Source of the DNA: Brevundimonas sp.
Lineage (GTDB): Bacteria; Pseudomonadota; Alphaproteobacteria; Caulobacterales; Caulobacteraceae
Direction: 5' to 3'
Assembly: GCA_003248965.1 (NCBI GenBank)
Contig: QFQU01000018.1
Span: forward strand, 12,841-76,840
DNA length: 64,000 nt
Shown here: positions 26,494 through 35,429 of the stretch, one piece after another
Position numbering within the stretch: the stretch's first letter is position 1
Layout: each line of letters begins with the position of its first letter
Notes under the pieces: generated by a model
Databases searched by the model: none
Told to the model about the DNA's origin: nothing
What the model saw: only the letters and a program-made list of their open reading frames with translations
Position numbers and translations under genes: made by a program

Positions 26494-28971
26494 ATGCGCA
26501 AGGTTCTGATGGCGAGCGTCGCCGGACTGGTGCTGCTTTCGGCCGTTCCGGCGGCGGCCCAAAGCAGCCCGCGGACGGGCGCGCAGACGGCCTCCGCCTC
26601 GGCGCCCGTCGCCTGGCAGGAGGGGCTGTTCTCGGTTCGCGCCGATCCACAGAAGGGCAAGGTCAGCGTCCGTCTGCCCGCACCGGACGCCGACGGAGTC
26701 CTGGGCCGCTATCTGTATCAGCCGGGTCTGTCGGCCGGGCTGGGGATGGACGGGGCGGGCCTGGACCGTTCGGGGCTGGGACAGGCGCAGATCGTGGCCT
26801 TCCGCAAGGTCGGCAACCGCGTCTTCGCCGCCTTCGAGAACGAGGATTTTCGCGCCCAGAACGCCGACGCCGATCAGGTGAACGCCGTCGCCGCCTCCTT
26901 TACTGCGCCCGTGGTCTGGTCCGGCGAGGTGATCGAGACGGGCCCCGACGGCGCGGTGACGGTCGATCTGTCGGGCTTTCTGGAGCGGGACGCGGTCAAT
27001 GCGGTGGGCCGCCTGAAGCGCGCCAGACTGGGGACGTTCAAGCCGGCCCCGACCCTCAGCTTCATCGACACGGCCCGGACGCTGGTCTTCCCCGAGAACG
27101 TCGAGTTCGACACGGTCCAGACCTTCACCAGCGACGAACCGGCCGCCGAACTGTCGCGCGTCTCGCCCGAGGCGCGCGCCGTCACCCTGACGGTGCATCA
27201 TTCCTTCATCCGGCTGCCCGACGCAGGGTTCCAGCCCGTGCCGCACGATCCACGCTCGGGCACCTCGGCGCAGATTCTGGTGACGGACTTCGCCGCCGAT
27301 CTGGACCATCCGGTGGTCAGCCGCCTGGCCCGTCGCTTCCGGCTGGAGAAGACCGACCCGACCGCCGCCCGGTCGCCGGTGAAAAAGCCCATCGTCTTCT
27401 ATGTCGACCGCGCCGCGCCGCCCGCCATCCGCCAGGCCCTGATCGAGGGCGGCAACTGGTGGGCCCAGGCGTTCGACCAGGCGGGCTATGTCGACGCCTT
27501 CCGGGTCGAACTGCTGCCCGAAGGCGCCAATCCTATGGATGCGCGCTATAACATCGTCTCCTGGGTCCACCGCGAGACGCGCGGCTGGTCGACCGGAACC
27601 AGCGTCAACGACCCGCGCACCGGCGAGATCGTGCGCGGCGTGGTGCAGCTAGGCTCGCTGCGCGACCGTCAGGACAAGATGATCTTCGAGGGGCTGGTCG
27701 GTGCCGACCGCAGCGGGACGGGGGGCGAGGACGACCCCGACCGCCTGGCCTATCAGCGCCTGCGTCAGCTGTCGGCGCACGAGATCGGTCACGTTCTGGG
27801 CATCGCCCACAACTTCGCCGCCTCGACGTTCGAGGGACGGGCCTCGGTCATGGACTATCCGGCGCCGTGGGTTATCGCGGACGGCGAGCGCCTGGACTTC
27901 AGCCGCGCCTACACCACCGGCGTCGGCGCCTGGGACCGATACGTGGTGAACTGGCTGTATGGCGATGCGCCGGGCCAGGACCCACAGGCGCGTCGCGCGG
28001 CCCTGGCGGCGGAGGCCCAGGCCAGGGGCTATCGCTTCGTCAACGACACCGACACCCGGCCGCTGGGCAGCCTGCAGCCCTATGGCGCGATGTGGGACAA
28101 TGGCGCGGACGTGGTGGCCGAGTTCGCCAACACCCTGGCTGTGCGACGCATCGCCCTGTCGCGATTCGGGCTGGGCAATCTGCCGGCGGGCGCGCCGGCG
28201 GCGGACCTGCGGCGCGTGGTTGTGCCCATCTATCTGTATCATCGCTATCAGACGACGGCGGTGGGACGTCAGATCGGCGGGGTGGACTATGCCTACGCCG
28301 TCAGCGGCGACGGGCGCGAGCGGGCCGATCCTGTTCCCGCCGAGCGCCAGCGTGCGGCGCTGGACGCCCTGATGCAGGCCCTGTCGCCCGAGACGCTGGA
28401 CCTGCCGGATCGGGTGCTGGACCTGCTGTCGTCGGCCCAGTCGGGCGTGCCGGATCGCCAGACCGACATCGAGCTGTTCGACGGCCGCACCGACGCGGTG
28501 TTCGACCCGTCCTCGGCGGCGGCCGCGGCGACAGAGTCGGTTTATGAAACCCTGCTGGCGCCGGAGCGGCTGAACCGGCTGGTGGAGCAGCAGCGCCGCG
28601 ACCCGTCGCAGCTGGGCCTGCAAGAGACGCTGGACCGCATCGCCCTGACAGTGGGGCCGGGCGGCGCTCTCAGCCCGCGTCAGGCCGAACTGCGCCGCGT
28701 GGCCCGCGCTCGTTACGCCGCCTATCTGGCCGCCCTGATCCAGGGCAAGGCCCTGTCCTCCACGGCCCAGGGCGTGGTGCGCGACGCCGCCAACCGGTTC
28801 GGCGATCAGTTGAAGCGATGCCGGGGCGATCAAAACGAGACGGCCCAATGCGCCTATCTGGCCCAGGCCCTGACCGGACCCGTGGAGGGGCTGAAAGCCC
28901 TGGGCGAGACCCTGCCGGTCGCCCAGCCCGTGCCGCCCGGCGCGCCCATCGGCGGCGGCGACTGGTATTGA
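26494..28971 (+). CDS. Secreted zinc metalloprotease, DUF4953/DUF5117 type
   Basis: An 825-residue protein with a signal peptide (MRKVLMASVAGLVLLSAV...AAAQ) and a metzincin active site, HEIGHVLGIAH at residues 429-439, followed by the Met-turn MDYP. The rest resembles the large bacterial DUF5117/DUF4953 metalloproteases: an N-terminal beta-rich part with RLPAPD and GAGLDRSGLGQ, and a long helical C-terminus. The physiological substrate of the family is not established. It lies 22 bp after ggt and is probably co-transcribed, which suggests peptide breakdown in the periplasm. The gene ends six bases from the convergent GH5 gene. Confidence 0.87.
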   Translation: MRKVLMASVAGLVLLSAVPAAAQSSPRTGAQTASASAPVAWQEGLFSVRADPQKGKVSVRLPAPDADGVLGRYLYQPGLSAGLGMDGAGLDRSGLGQAQIVAFRKVGNRVFAAFENEDFRAQNADADQVNAVAASFTAPVVWSGEVIETGPDGAVTVDLSGFLERDAVNAVGRLKRARLGTFKPAPTLSFIDTARTLVFPENVEFDTVQTFTSDEPAAELSRVSPEARAVTLTVHHSFIRLPDAGFQPVPHDPRSGTSAQILVTDFAADLDHPVVSRLARRFRLEKTDPTAARSPVKKPIVFYVDRAAPPAIRQALIEGGNWWAQAFDQAGYVDAFRVELLPEGANPMDARYNIVSWVHRETRGWSTGTSVNDPRTGEIVRGVVQLGSLRDRQDKMIFEGLVGADRSGTGGEDDPDRLAYQRLRQLSAHEIGHVLGIAHNFAASTFEGRASVMDYPAPWVIADGERLDFSRAYTTGVGAWDRYVVNWLYGDAPGQDPQARRAALAAEAQARGYRFVNDTDTRPLGSLQPYGAMWDNGADVVAEFANTLAVRRIALSRFGLGNLPAGAPAADLRRVVVPIYLYHRYQTTAVGRQIGGVDYAYAVSGDGRERADPVPAERQRAALDALMQALSPETLDLPDRVLDLLSSAQSGVPDRQTDIELFDGRTDAVFDPSSAAAAATESVYETLLAPERLNRLVEQQRRDPSQLGLQETLDRIALTVGPGGALSPRQAELRRVARARYAAYLAALIQGKALSSTAQGVVRDAANRFGDQLKRCRGDQNETAQCAYLAQALTGPVEGLKALGETLPVAQPVPPGAPIGGGDWY

Positions 28972-28977
28972 AGCCGG

Positions 28978-30072
28978 TCAGTAGCAGTCGGGGTTGAAGC
29001 GCTCGGTTCCCGACCAGGCGCATTCGCCGCCGATGCAGTCGACCAGATTGCCGCCAAAGCGGTTCCGGGCGTGGTCGAACAGCTGAAACCAGCCGCCGTC
29101 GTCCCAGACGGCGGTCGGCATATGCATCGGCGCGGCGTGGGCGGTGTGGAAGCGCGCATACCACAGGCGCACATTGTTGCAGTTCATGGTCGCCAGCTTG
29201 CTGTGCCAGCCCACGCCCCATTCGCCGATGAAGACCGGCATGCCCCTGCCCACGGTCGACGCCCAGTCGGCCATGGTCTGCATGGGTTTTCGGATGTCGT
29301 CGTCGGTCCAGGGGTCGGCGTAGTCGCCTTGGTTGTCGCCGGCGAAGGTCCAGGGATTGTAGTGGTGGAAGGTGGCCATGACATAGGGGTCCTGGCCGTC
29401 GCCGACCGCCTTCAGGTCGGGCCATGTGCGGGCCATTTCATCGGCGCCGAACCACTGATTTCCGCCGATCACCACGATGCGTTTGGCGTCGCGCGCGCGG
29501 ATACGCTGATAGGCGCGGCCCGACATCTCGCGCACCGTTTCCGGCGCCATCGCCGTTCCGCCTTCCAAGTGAGGCTCGTTCAGGATCTCGAAGATCAGCC
29601 GATGGTCGCGGTCGCCGAAGACGTCGGCGATGTCGGTCCACAGCTGTTCCAGCACGTCGGCCCGACCGTCCTGCTTCAACCGTTTTTCGTGATGGGCGTT
29701 CAGAACGACATAGAGGCCGGGCTGGGCCAGGGCGTAGTCGACGACCGCCATCAGTTCCTTCAGGCGCGGCGCATTCTGATCGATGCGCCCGGTCTGAGGG
29801 TCGGCCAGTGTCGAACCGTCGACATCCTCGGTCCAGGTGACAGGGATGCGCACGACGCGAAAACCGCGCGCATAATAGGCGTCGATCTTGGGCTTGGCTT
29901 CGGCCAGCGTCGTCGGATGCTGGCTGTTGTCGAACATCTGGCCCAGATTGAAGCCCTTGCCCATGGCGTCGGCGGCGGCTCGTGCGGTGGGGGGGCTCGC
30001 CTGCGCGGCGAAGGTCGGCGTGGCCCCGATCACCAGCAGGATCAGGAGGACTGGGAGGGGGAAAAGACGCAT
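28978..30072 (-). CDS. Glycoside hydrolase family 5, secreted endoglucanase-like
   Basis: The 364-residue enzyme has a signal peptide (MRLFPLPVLLILLVIGATPTFAA). Its GH5 barrel has the acid/base Glu in FEILNEP (Glu166) and the nucleophile in FIGEWG (Glu284), plus VRIPVTW and FHHYNPW. GH5 enzymes cleave beta-1,4-glucans, mannans or related chains. ATG 30072 has AGGAG at good distance; the frame extends upstream without a signal-like sequence. The gene follows the MFS transporter by 58 bp on the same strand and lies in a cluster with LacI, TBDR and GH3, so a beta-glucan oligosaccharide is a reasonable substrate. Confidence 0.88.
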   Translation of the reverse strand: MRLFPLPVLLILLVIGATPTFAAQASPPTARAAADAMGKGFNLGQMFDNSQHPTTLAEAKPKIDAYYARGFRVVRIPVTWTEDVDGSTLADPQTGRIDQNAPRLKELMAVVDYALAQPGLYVVLNAHHEKRLKQDGRADVLEQLWTDIADVFGDRDHRLIFEILNEPHLEGGTAMAPETVREMSGRAYQRIRARDAKRIVVIGGNQWFGADEMARTWPDLKAVGDGQDPYVMATFHHYNPWTFAGDNQGDYADPWTDDDIRKPMQTMADWASTVGRGMPVFIGEWGVGWHSKLATMNCNNVRLWYARFHTAHAAPMHMPTAVWDDGGWFQLFDHARNRFGGNLVDCIGGECAWSGTERFNPDCY

Positions 30073-30130
30073 CGGCACGCTCCTTTCGGCCATGGCATAA
30101 AGCAAGCCGCCGCACCGCGACAACCGTTGG

Positions 30131-31351
30131 TCAGCGCACGCGCCGCACGCCGAGCACGGCGAGGCCGCCGACGACGGCGATGCCGGCCGAAAGTCCCATC
30201 AGCATAGGCCAGTCCTGCCGGTCGGCGCCGAGGGCCGTCAAGGCCAGGACCGGAGCCAGCACGGCCGGCAGGGTGTTGGTCAGGTTCATGATCCCCAGAT
30301 CCCGCGCCGTATCGCGCCGCGACGGCAGGATTTGCGCCACCAGCGCCACGTCCACGGTCGTGTAGAGGCCGAAGCCGACGCCGTAGAAGGCGTAGCCGAC
30401 CAGAGGTCCCGGCCATTGCGGCCAGAAGGCGAAGATCATCAGGCCGAAGCCCAGCAGCACGGAGGCCACGACGATGAACAGCTTGCGTCGGCCCAGGCGA
30501 TCCGACGCCAAGCCTCCGACGAAGCCCGAGACCACCACCAGCAGGGTCGATAATGCGATGAGGCGGGCCAGCCCGCTTTCGACCGTCGATCCGGGAAACT
30601 GTTCGGCGTAACGCGCATGATCCGACAGATAGAACAGCATATAGGCGTTCACGACGCTCGCCGCGATCTGGAGGCAGAAGCGCGAGGCCCAGGCGAAGCC
30701 GAAGTCGATCGAGAGGAGGGCGCGCGCAGCGGGCGGTCCGGCCTCCCTTCGGTGCGGCGAAGAGCCTGGGGGTTCGCGCCAGCTCAACACCAGCGGAACG
30801 ACGCACGCCACAACCAGGACGCCGAGAATCGTCAGCCGTGCGGCGGGTCCGCCGAACGGCGGCAGGGAAATCAGAACGCCGCCGGCTGCCCCCATCGGCG
30901 CGCCGAGGCCAAGGAAGGCGGCCACACGACCCTTCTGCACATCGGGAACCACATCGGCCAGGATGGCGGTCAGGGGCGCGAACATCAGGTTGAAGGCGAA
31001 CTGAAACGTCATGACGCCGGCCAGGAGGGTAAGAGGCGACGGCGCAGCGGCGATCAGGCCGTAAGCAAGGATCACACCGGCAAGCCCGGCCAGAATCCAC
31101 GGCCGCCGGCGGCCGAATCGCCCGCGTGTCCGGTCGCTGGCCCAGCCCGCCGCCAGATTGGCGACGCTGGCCGTAAGAGCGCCCCACAGCGAAACCAGGC
31201 TCAGCAGGCCGACCTTGTCGCCCGGCGCAAGAGCTTGCGCCTGAAGCGGCACGATCAGCGAGAGCAGGGGAACGAAGGCGATGAAGGCGCCGATATAGGC
31301 CAGCGTCAGGACCGCGACGAAGCCCGGCCCCACGCGACCCGCCGGCCGCAT
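30131..31351 (-). CDS. MFS sugar transporter
   Basis: A 406-residue, roughly 12-segment MFS protein. The loop between helices 2 and 3 reads GWASDRTRGRFGRRRPW, the signature of the glycoside-pentoside-hexuronide/SUT-like sugar transporters, and GGLASDRLGRRK is the equivalent in the second half. I chose ATG 31351 because AGAGG lies five bases upstream; ATG 31375 lacks such a site. It precedes the GH5 gene and is divergent from a LacI regulator, so it likely brings mono- or disaccharides released by the GH5 and GH3 enzymes into the cytoplasm. Confidence 0.85.
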   Translation of the reverse strand: MRPAGRVGPGFVAVLTLAYIGAFIAFVPLLSLIVPLQAQALAPGDKVGLLSLVSLWGALTASVANLAAGWASDRTRGRFGRRRPWILAGLAGVILAYGLIAAAPSPLTLLAGVMTFQFAFNLMFAPLTAILADVVPDVQKGRVAAFLGLGAPMGAAGGVLISLPPFGGPAARLTILGVLVVACVVPLVLSWREPPGSSPHRREAGPPAARALLSIDFGFAWASRFCLQIAASVVNAYMLFYLSDHARYAEQFPGSTVESGLARLIALSTLLVVVSGFVGGLASDRLGRRKLFIVVASVLLGFGLMIFAFWPQWPGPLVGYAFYGVGFGLYTTVDVALVAQILPSRRDTARDLGIMNLTNTLPAVLAPVLALTALGADRQDWPMLMGLSAGIAVVGGLAVLGVRRVR

Positions 31352-31365
31352 CTCAACCTCTGCAC

Positions 31366-31385
31366 CTGTTCGCATGGGCGAACAG
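31366..31385. promoter_or_regulatory. Inverted repeat upstream of the MFS-GH5 operon
   Basis: CTGTTCGC and GCGAACAG form perfect 8-bp arms around ATGG. With the chosen transporter start, the element lies 15-34 bases before the start codon, a place where an operator would block expression. It lacks the central CG of LacI operators, so the binding protein is open. Confidence 0.4.
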
Positions 31386-31498
31386 TGGCGATTGTCCCCG
31401 TCATCCGCGAGCGAATTGTTGCAAGACGACCGTCAAAGACAGCATACGGAAAGGGTCGGGCCGTCAGCGCGGACCGCGCCCGGGGAATGAAGGCGGCC

Positions 31499-32533
31499 AT
31501 GGCGGCGACAATCTACGATGTTGCGGCTTTAGCCGGAGTCTCCATCAAATCGGTCTCGCGCGTGTTGAACCGCGAGCCAAATGTCAGTGCGGCGTTGCAG
31601 GCAAAGGTCCAGGCGGCCGTCGAGAGCCTGGATTATCGTCCCAATCTGTCGGCTCGAACCCTGGCGGGCGCGTCGTCCTATCTGATCGCCGCCTTCGTGG
31701 ACGCCGAACTGACGCTGGAGCACTGGCGCAGCGGGCGCGGGAACGACTACCTCAGTCGTCTGGAATTCGGCGCCTTGGTCGAATGTCGCAAGGCCGGATA
31801 CCACCTGCTGGTCGAACTGGTGGACTACGGCTCGCCCAGCCTGGAGGCGCGCCTGGTGTCGCTGTTGCGGGCGCTGAGACCCGACGGCGTGCTGCTGACG
31901 CCGCCGAACTCGGACGATCCTCTGGTGCTGGACATTCTGGAGCGGGCGGGCACGCCTTTCGTGCGTCTGGGGGCCGAGCAGGACCTGGGACGCGGGATGC
32001 GGGTCTTTATGGATGATCGCCAGGCCGCCGCCGACATGACGACGCACCTGATTGCTCTAGGCCACCGCCGGATCGCCCTGGTCGCCGGTCCGGCCGCCTA
32101 CGCCGCCAGCCAGGCGCGACGCGAGGGCTTCCTCGCGGCCTTGGCCGAGCACGATCTGACCGTCGAACCGGATCTGCTGATCGAAGGCGACTTCACCTTC
32201 GAATCGGGTCGCCGGGCGGGGGAGACGCTGCTGAAGCGCCCGAATCGGCCGACCGCGATCTTCGCCAGCAACGACGATATGGCGCTGGGCGTGCTCAACG
32301 CAGCCGCTGCCCTCGGCGTCGCCGTGCCCGGAGGCGTTTCGGTCTGCGGCTTCGACGATACGCCCAGTTCGATGCTCAGCACGCCGCCGCTGACGACCAT
32401 CCGTCAGCCCGTCGCCGAGATGGCTGCTACCGCTACACGCATGCTGCTGGCTGGGGCTCGTGGACAGAAGGTCGAGGCCGAACAGGTGCCCTACGCCCTC
32501 GTGGAGCGGCTTTCGGCGCGAGCGCTCGTATGA
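31499..32533 (+). CDS. LacI family transcriptional regulator
   Basis: A 344-residue repressor. The N-terminal helix-turn-helix TIYDVAALAGVSIKSVSRVL is followed by the hinge helix (YRPNLSARTLAG) and a periplasmic-binding-like effector domain ending with the usual TTIRQP. ATG 31499 gives the standard LacI N-terminus; ATG 31487 would add four residues. It is divergent from the MFS-GH5 pair and directly upstream of a TBDR-GH3 pair, and a perfect LacI-type palindrome lies 13 bp after its stop. It therefore probably controls the whole glucan locus in response to a sugar. Confidence 0.92.
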   Translation: MAATIYDVAALAGVSIKSVSRVLNREPNVSAALQAKVQAAVESLDYRPNLSARTLAGASSYLIAAFVDAELTLEHWRSGRGNDYLSRLEFGALVECRKAGYHLLVELVDYGSPSLEARLVSLLRALRPDGVLLTPPNSDDPLVLDILERAGTPFVRLGAEQDLGRGMRVFMDDRQAAADMTTHLIALGHRRIALVAGPAAYAASQARREGFLAALAEHDLTVEPDLLIEGDFTFESGRRAGETLLKRPNRPTAIFASNDDMALGVLNAAAALGVAVPGGVSVCGFDDTPSSMLSTPPLTTIRQPVAEMAATATRMLLAGARGQKVEAEQVPYALVERLSARALV

Positions 32534-32546
32534 ATTTCGAGAAGCG

Positions 32547-32562
32547 TTGACAGCGCTGTCAA
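32547..32562. promoter_or_regulatory. LacI-type operator and overlapping -35 element
   Basis: TTGACAGCGCTGTCAA is a perfect 16-bp palindrome with the central CG typical of LacI-family operators. Its first six bases also match the -35 consensus TTGACA. It lies 90 bp upstream of the TBDR start and right after lacI, so repression by promoter occlusion is likely. Confidence 0.75.
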
Positions 32563-32652
32563 ATCCGGTCAGGTTCACGCTCGAAACAGGCGCGGCTTCA
32601 ACGCGTCTTCACATGGAGCCCTGGAGAACAGGGGCCGCGGGGAGGGTAAGCT

Positions 32653-35361
32653 ATGATCCATTTCAGACATTCGCTTCTGCTTGGGTGCGCGACATTGGCG
32701 ATCGCGGCCGCGACGGCGCCGGCTTGGGCCCAGAGCGCCCCGCCGGCCGATTCCGACCAGAAGGCCTCTGAGGTCGACGAGGTGGTGGTCACGGCCGAGC
32801 GCCGGACCCAGTCGTTGCAGAACTACGCCGGCGTGGCGCAGGCGATCTCGGGCCAGGATCTGCGCGCCGTCGGCATCGATCAGATCGAAGATCTGCAATC
32901 GGCCGTGCCGGGCCTGTCGATCGCCAACCAGGAAGGCAACGTCCAAATCTATATCCGGGGCGTGGGCACGGCGAACAACACCGAATTGGGCGACCCGTCG
33001 GCGGCTACGCACCTGAACGGCGCCTATCTGCCTCGCCCGCGCGGCCTGGGCGGCATGTTCTTCGACATCGCCCGCGTCGAGATCGCCAAGGGACCGCAAG
33101 GCACGCTGCGCGGGCGCAACGCCGTCGCAGGCACATTGAACATCATCCCCAACATGCCGCGCCTGGGCGAGAGGTCGGGCTATCTCCAAGGTGAAGTCGG
33201 CACGCTGGAAACCACGGGTTACGAGGCTGCCGCCAACCTGCCGATCGGCGACGATCAGGCGCTGCGTCTGGCGGTCTATGGCGTGGATCGCGGCACAGCC
33301 TACAAGAATGTGGGCAACGACCAATCCCTGGATCCTACCGGCATTCAGCAACTGTTCTCGGCGCGCGCCACCTATCTGTACCAGCCGAACGACCGCTTCC
33401 GCCTGAGCCTGATGGGCGATTACGAATCCGAGCGCGGCACCGGCTATCCCGCCACCAATATTCGCAACGGTCTGGTCAACGGCGGCACGCCGGATCAGCT
33501 GGAACTGCGCGAGGTTCTGTATCGCGGGCCGCAAGGCCTGGTGGAGAACGACAATTGGGGCCTGGCGCTTAACGCGTCATACGACTTCGGCCCCGCCGTG
33601 CTGGAATATTCCGCCAGCCGACGCAGCGTGGACTACTATCAGGTCAACGCCTCCAACGAGGGCGTCGTTCGCCCGGGCTACGGCGCAGCCGACGTGGATT
33701 ATGACAACTTCGGCACTCAATACTGGCTGACCCTGTCGAAGTCGGACATTCATGAGCTGCGGCTGTCCTCTCCCGCCGACTCGAAGGCCGTTTGGTCTGC
33801 GGGCCTGTTCTATTTCAAGGAAGAGCAAGAAGTCGGCTACCTGTCTCTCGTGGACAAGGGGATGTTCTATTCGGGTACTGAGTTCACCTTTCCCGACGTT
33901 CACTCCGACTCCTTCGCCGCCTACGTCGATGTCACCTATCCCGTGACCGACCAACTGCGGATCAAGGGCGGTTTCCGCTACACCGAAGAGAACAAGTCCA
34001 GGAACGGCATCGGCGGTAACTGGTCGCTGGGTCTGGGATCGGAAGGCTACGGCTGCTGCTTCACCACGCGCCTGGGCACCGAGGGTTTCCGGCCGATCTT
34101 CACGGGACGCGCCAGCTACGCCGCGCCGACGAACAACCAGGAGGCGGCGCGGTATTTCCTGGGCGCCTTCACGCCTGGCGCGCGCGACACCTTCCTGGAC
34201 CAGATCGCCGGCGTCGCCGACGGCTCGCGGCCGAACGGAACCTGCGTGAATCGTCCGGACACCCAGCCCGCCTATGGCGGACAGGTCTGCCCGGCCAACG
34301 GCCAGCACAGCTTCTTCCAGATCACCGCGCCGGGCGCCCAGGTCGGCTCCTACGAGGACTCGTTCAACGACTACCGCGTCGGCTTCGAATATGACCTGAC
34401 GGCCGACAATCTGTTCTACGGCGCGATCTCGACCGGGCATAAATCGGGCGGCTTCAACGACACGATCACCGTCAACGGCGTGCAGACGGCGCCGACCTTC
34501 GCGCCCGAGGCCGTTACGCTGTACGAACTGGGAACCAAGAACACCTTCCGGCCCGCGACCGGCCGGATCGACCTGAACGCCAACGTTTTCTACTATGACT
34601 ATTCGGATCAGGTGTTCCAGACGCTGGTGTCGCTGGGGACGGGGCCGAACAACGCCAGCGCGGGCTTCTCGCAGCAGAACATCAACGTCGCCCAGTCGAC
34701 CATCAAGGGCTTCGAGGTCGAGACCCGTTTCGATCTTCCGCACCGGACGCGTCTGGACGTCATCGCCGCCTATATCGACGCCAAGGCCGACACTGGCGCC
34801 CTGACCGACACGCGCGGGACCGATTACGCCGACGGCACGCCGAACTTCAATATCGACATCGCCGGCAACGAGCTGCCGAACGTTTCTAAGGTGAACCTGA
34901 ACGCCCACCTTCAGACTACGGCGGACGTCTTCGGCGGCCGCGCCGACTTCCATCTGCTGGCCAACTATCGGTCGTCCTACTACCTGAACATCTACAATGA
35001 GAGCCCGGTGATCCAGTTCACCGCGCGGCCGACGGACGCCGCCGGCCAGGCCGCCTACGACGCCTTCAAGGCTTCGATGGAAGGAACGACCGTCAATCCG
35101 AACGCGCCGCCGGCCAGCCCTTATCTGCGCAGCACCGAAGCGCGCGAGGGCGGTTTCTGGGCGCGCCAGGGCGGCTATGTGACGGTCAATCTGGGCGCCG
35201 GATGGGAGACGTCGAACGGCCGTTATCGTCTGGAAGCCTATGTGAACAACGTGTTCGACAAGACGGTGGTCGACAAGCAACTGGTGTCGGATCAGGTGGT
35301 CAACGTTCTGTTCCTGAACCAGGCGCGCACGGCAGGCTTGCGTCTGCGGGCCAACTTCTAA
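32653..35361 (+). CDS. TonB-dependent receptor of the glucan locus
   Basis: A 902-residue TBDR with a signal peptide ending near residue 27 (APAWAQ), box VDEVVVTAERR, plug with IAKGPQGTLRGRN and a barrel ending in Phe (LRLRANF). A GGGAGG ribosome site precedes ATG 32653. The LacI operator upstream and a GH3 gene downstream make a carbohydrate ligand, probably an oligosaccharide from beta-glucan, the best inference. No SusD-like lipoprotein is present, as expected for Proteobacteria. Confidence 0.93.
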   Translation: MIHFRHSLLLGCATLAIAAATAPAWAQSAPPADSDQKASEVDEVVVTAERRTQSLQNYAGVAQAISGQDLRAVGIDQIEDLQSAVPGLSIANQEGNVQIYIRGVGTANNTELGDPSAATHLNGAYLPRPRGLGGMFFDIARVEIAKGPQGTLRGRNAVAGTLNIIPNMPRLGERSGYLQGEVGTLETTGYEAAANLPIGDDQALRLAVYGVDRGTAYKNVGNDQSLDPTGIQQLFSARATYLYQPNDRFRLSLMGDYESERGTGYPATNIRNGLVNGGTPDQLELREVLYRGPQGLVENDNWGLALNASYDFGPAVLEYSASRRSVDYYQVNASNEGVVRPGYGAADVDYDNFGTQYWLTLSKSDIHELRLSSPADSKAVWSAGLFYFKEEQEVGYLSLVDKGMFYSGTEFTFPDVHSDSFAAYVDVTYPVTDQLRIKGGFRYTEENKSRNGIGGNWSLGLGSEGYGCCFTTRLGTEGFRPIFTGRASYAAPTNNQEAARYFLGAFTPGARDTFLDQIAGVADGSRPNGTCVNRPDTQPAYGGQVCPANGQHSFFQITAPGAQVGSYEDSFNDYRVGFEYDLTADNLFYGAISTGHKSGGFNDTITVNGVQTAPTFAPEAVTLYELGTKNTFRPATGRIDLNANVFYYDYSDQVFQTLVSLGTGPNNASAGFSQQNINVAQSTIKGFEVETRFDLPHRTRLDVIAAYIDAKADTGALTDTRGTDYADGTPNFNIDIAGNELPNVSKVNLNAHLQTTADVFGGRADFHLLANYRSSYYLNIYNESPVIQFTARPTDAAGQAAYDAFKASMEGTTVNPNAPPASPYLRSTEAREGGFWARQGGYVTVNLGAGWETSNGRYRLEAYVNNVFDKTVVDKQLVSDQVVNVLFLNQARTAGLRLRANF

Positions 35362-35374
35362 ACTCCTGAGCCTG

Positions 35375-35413
35375 GGGCGGCGCGGGGCTTGAGCGCCGCG
35401 CCGCCCGTTTTTT
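35375..35413 (+). terminator. Intrinsic terminator between TBDR and GH3
   Basis: A perfect 11-bp GC stem (GGGCGGCGCGG / CCGCGCCGCCC) with a 10-base loop is followed by six T. It lies in the 68-bp gap between receptor and glycosidase, so it would reduce read-through into the GH3 gene or separate the two transcripts. Confidence 0.8.
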
Positions 35414-35429
35414 CGCCTTGAGGTTCCGT

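Noticed and set aside
30617..31498. Extension of the lacI frame by about 290 codons upstream
   Set aside because: That part is antisense to the MFS transporter and has no similarity to regulators; the LacI helix-turn-helix begins at 31499.
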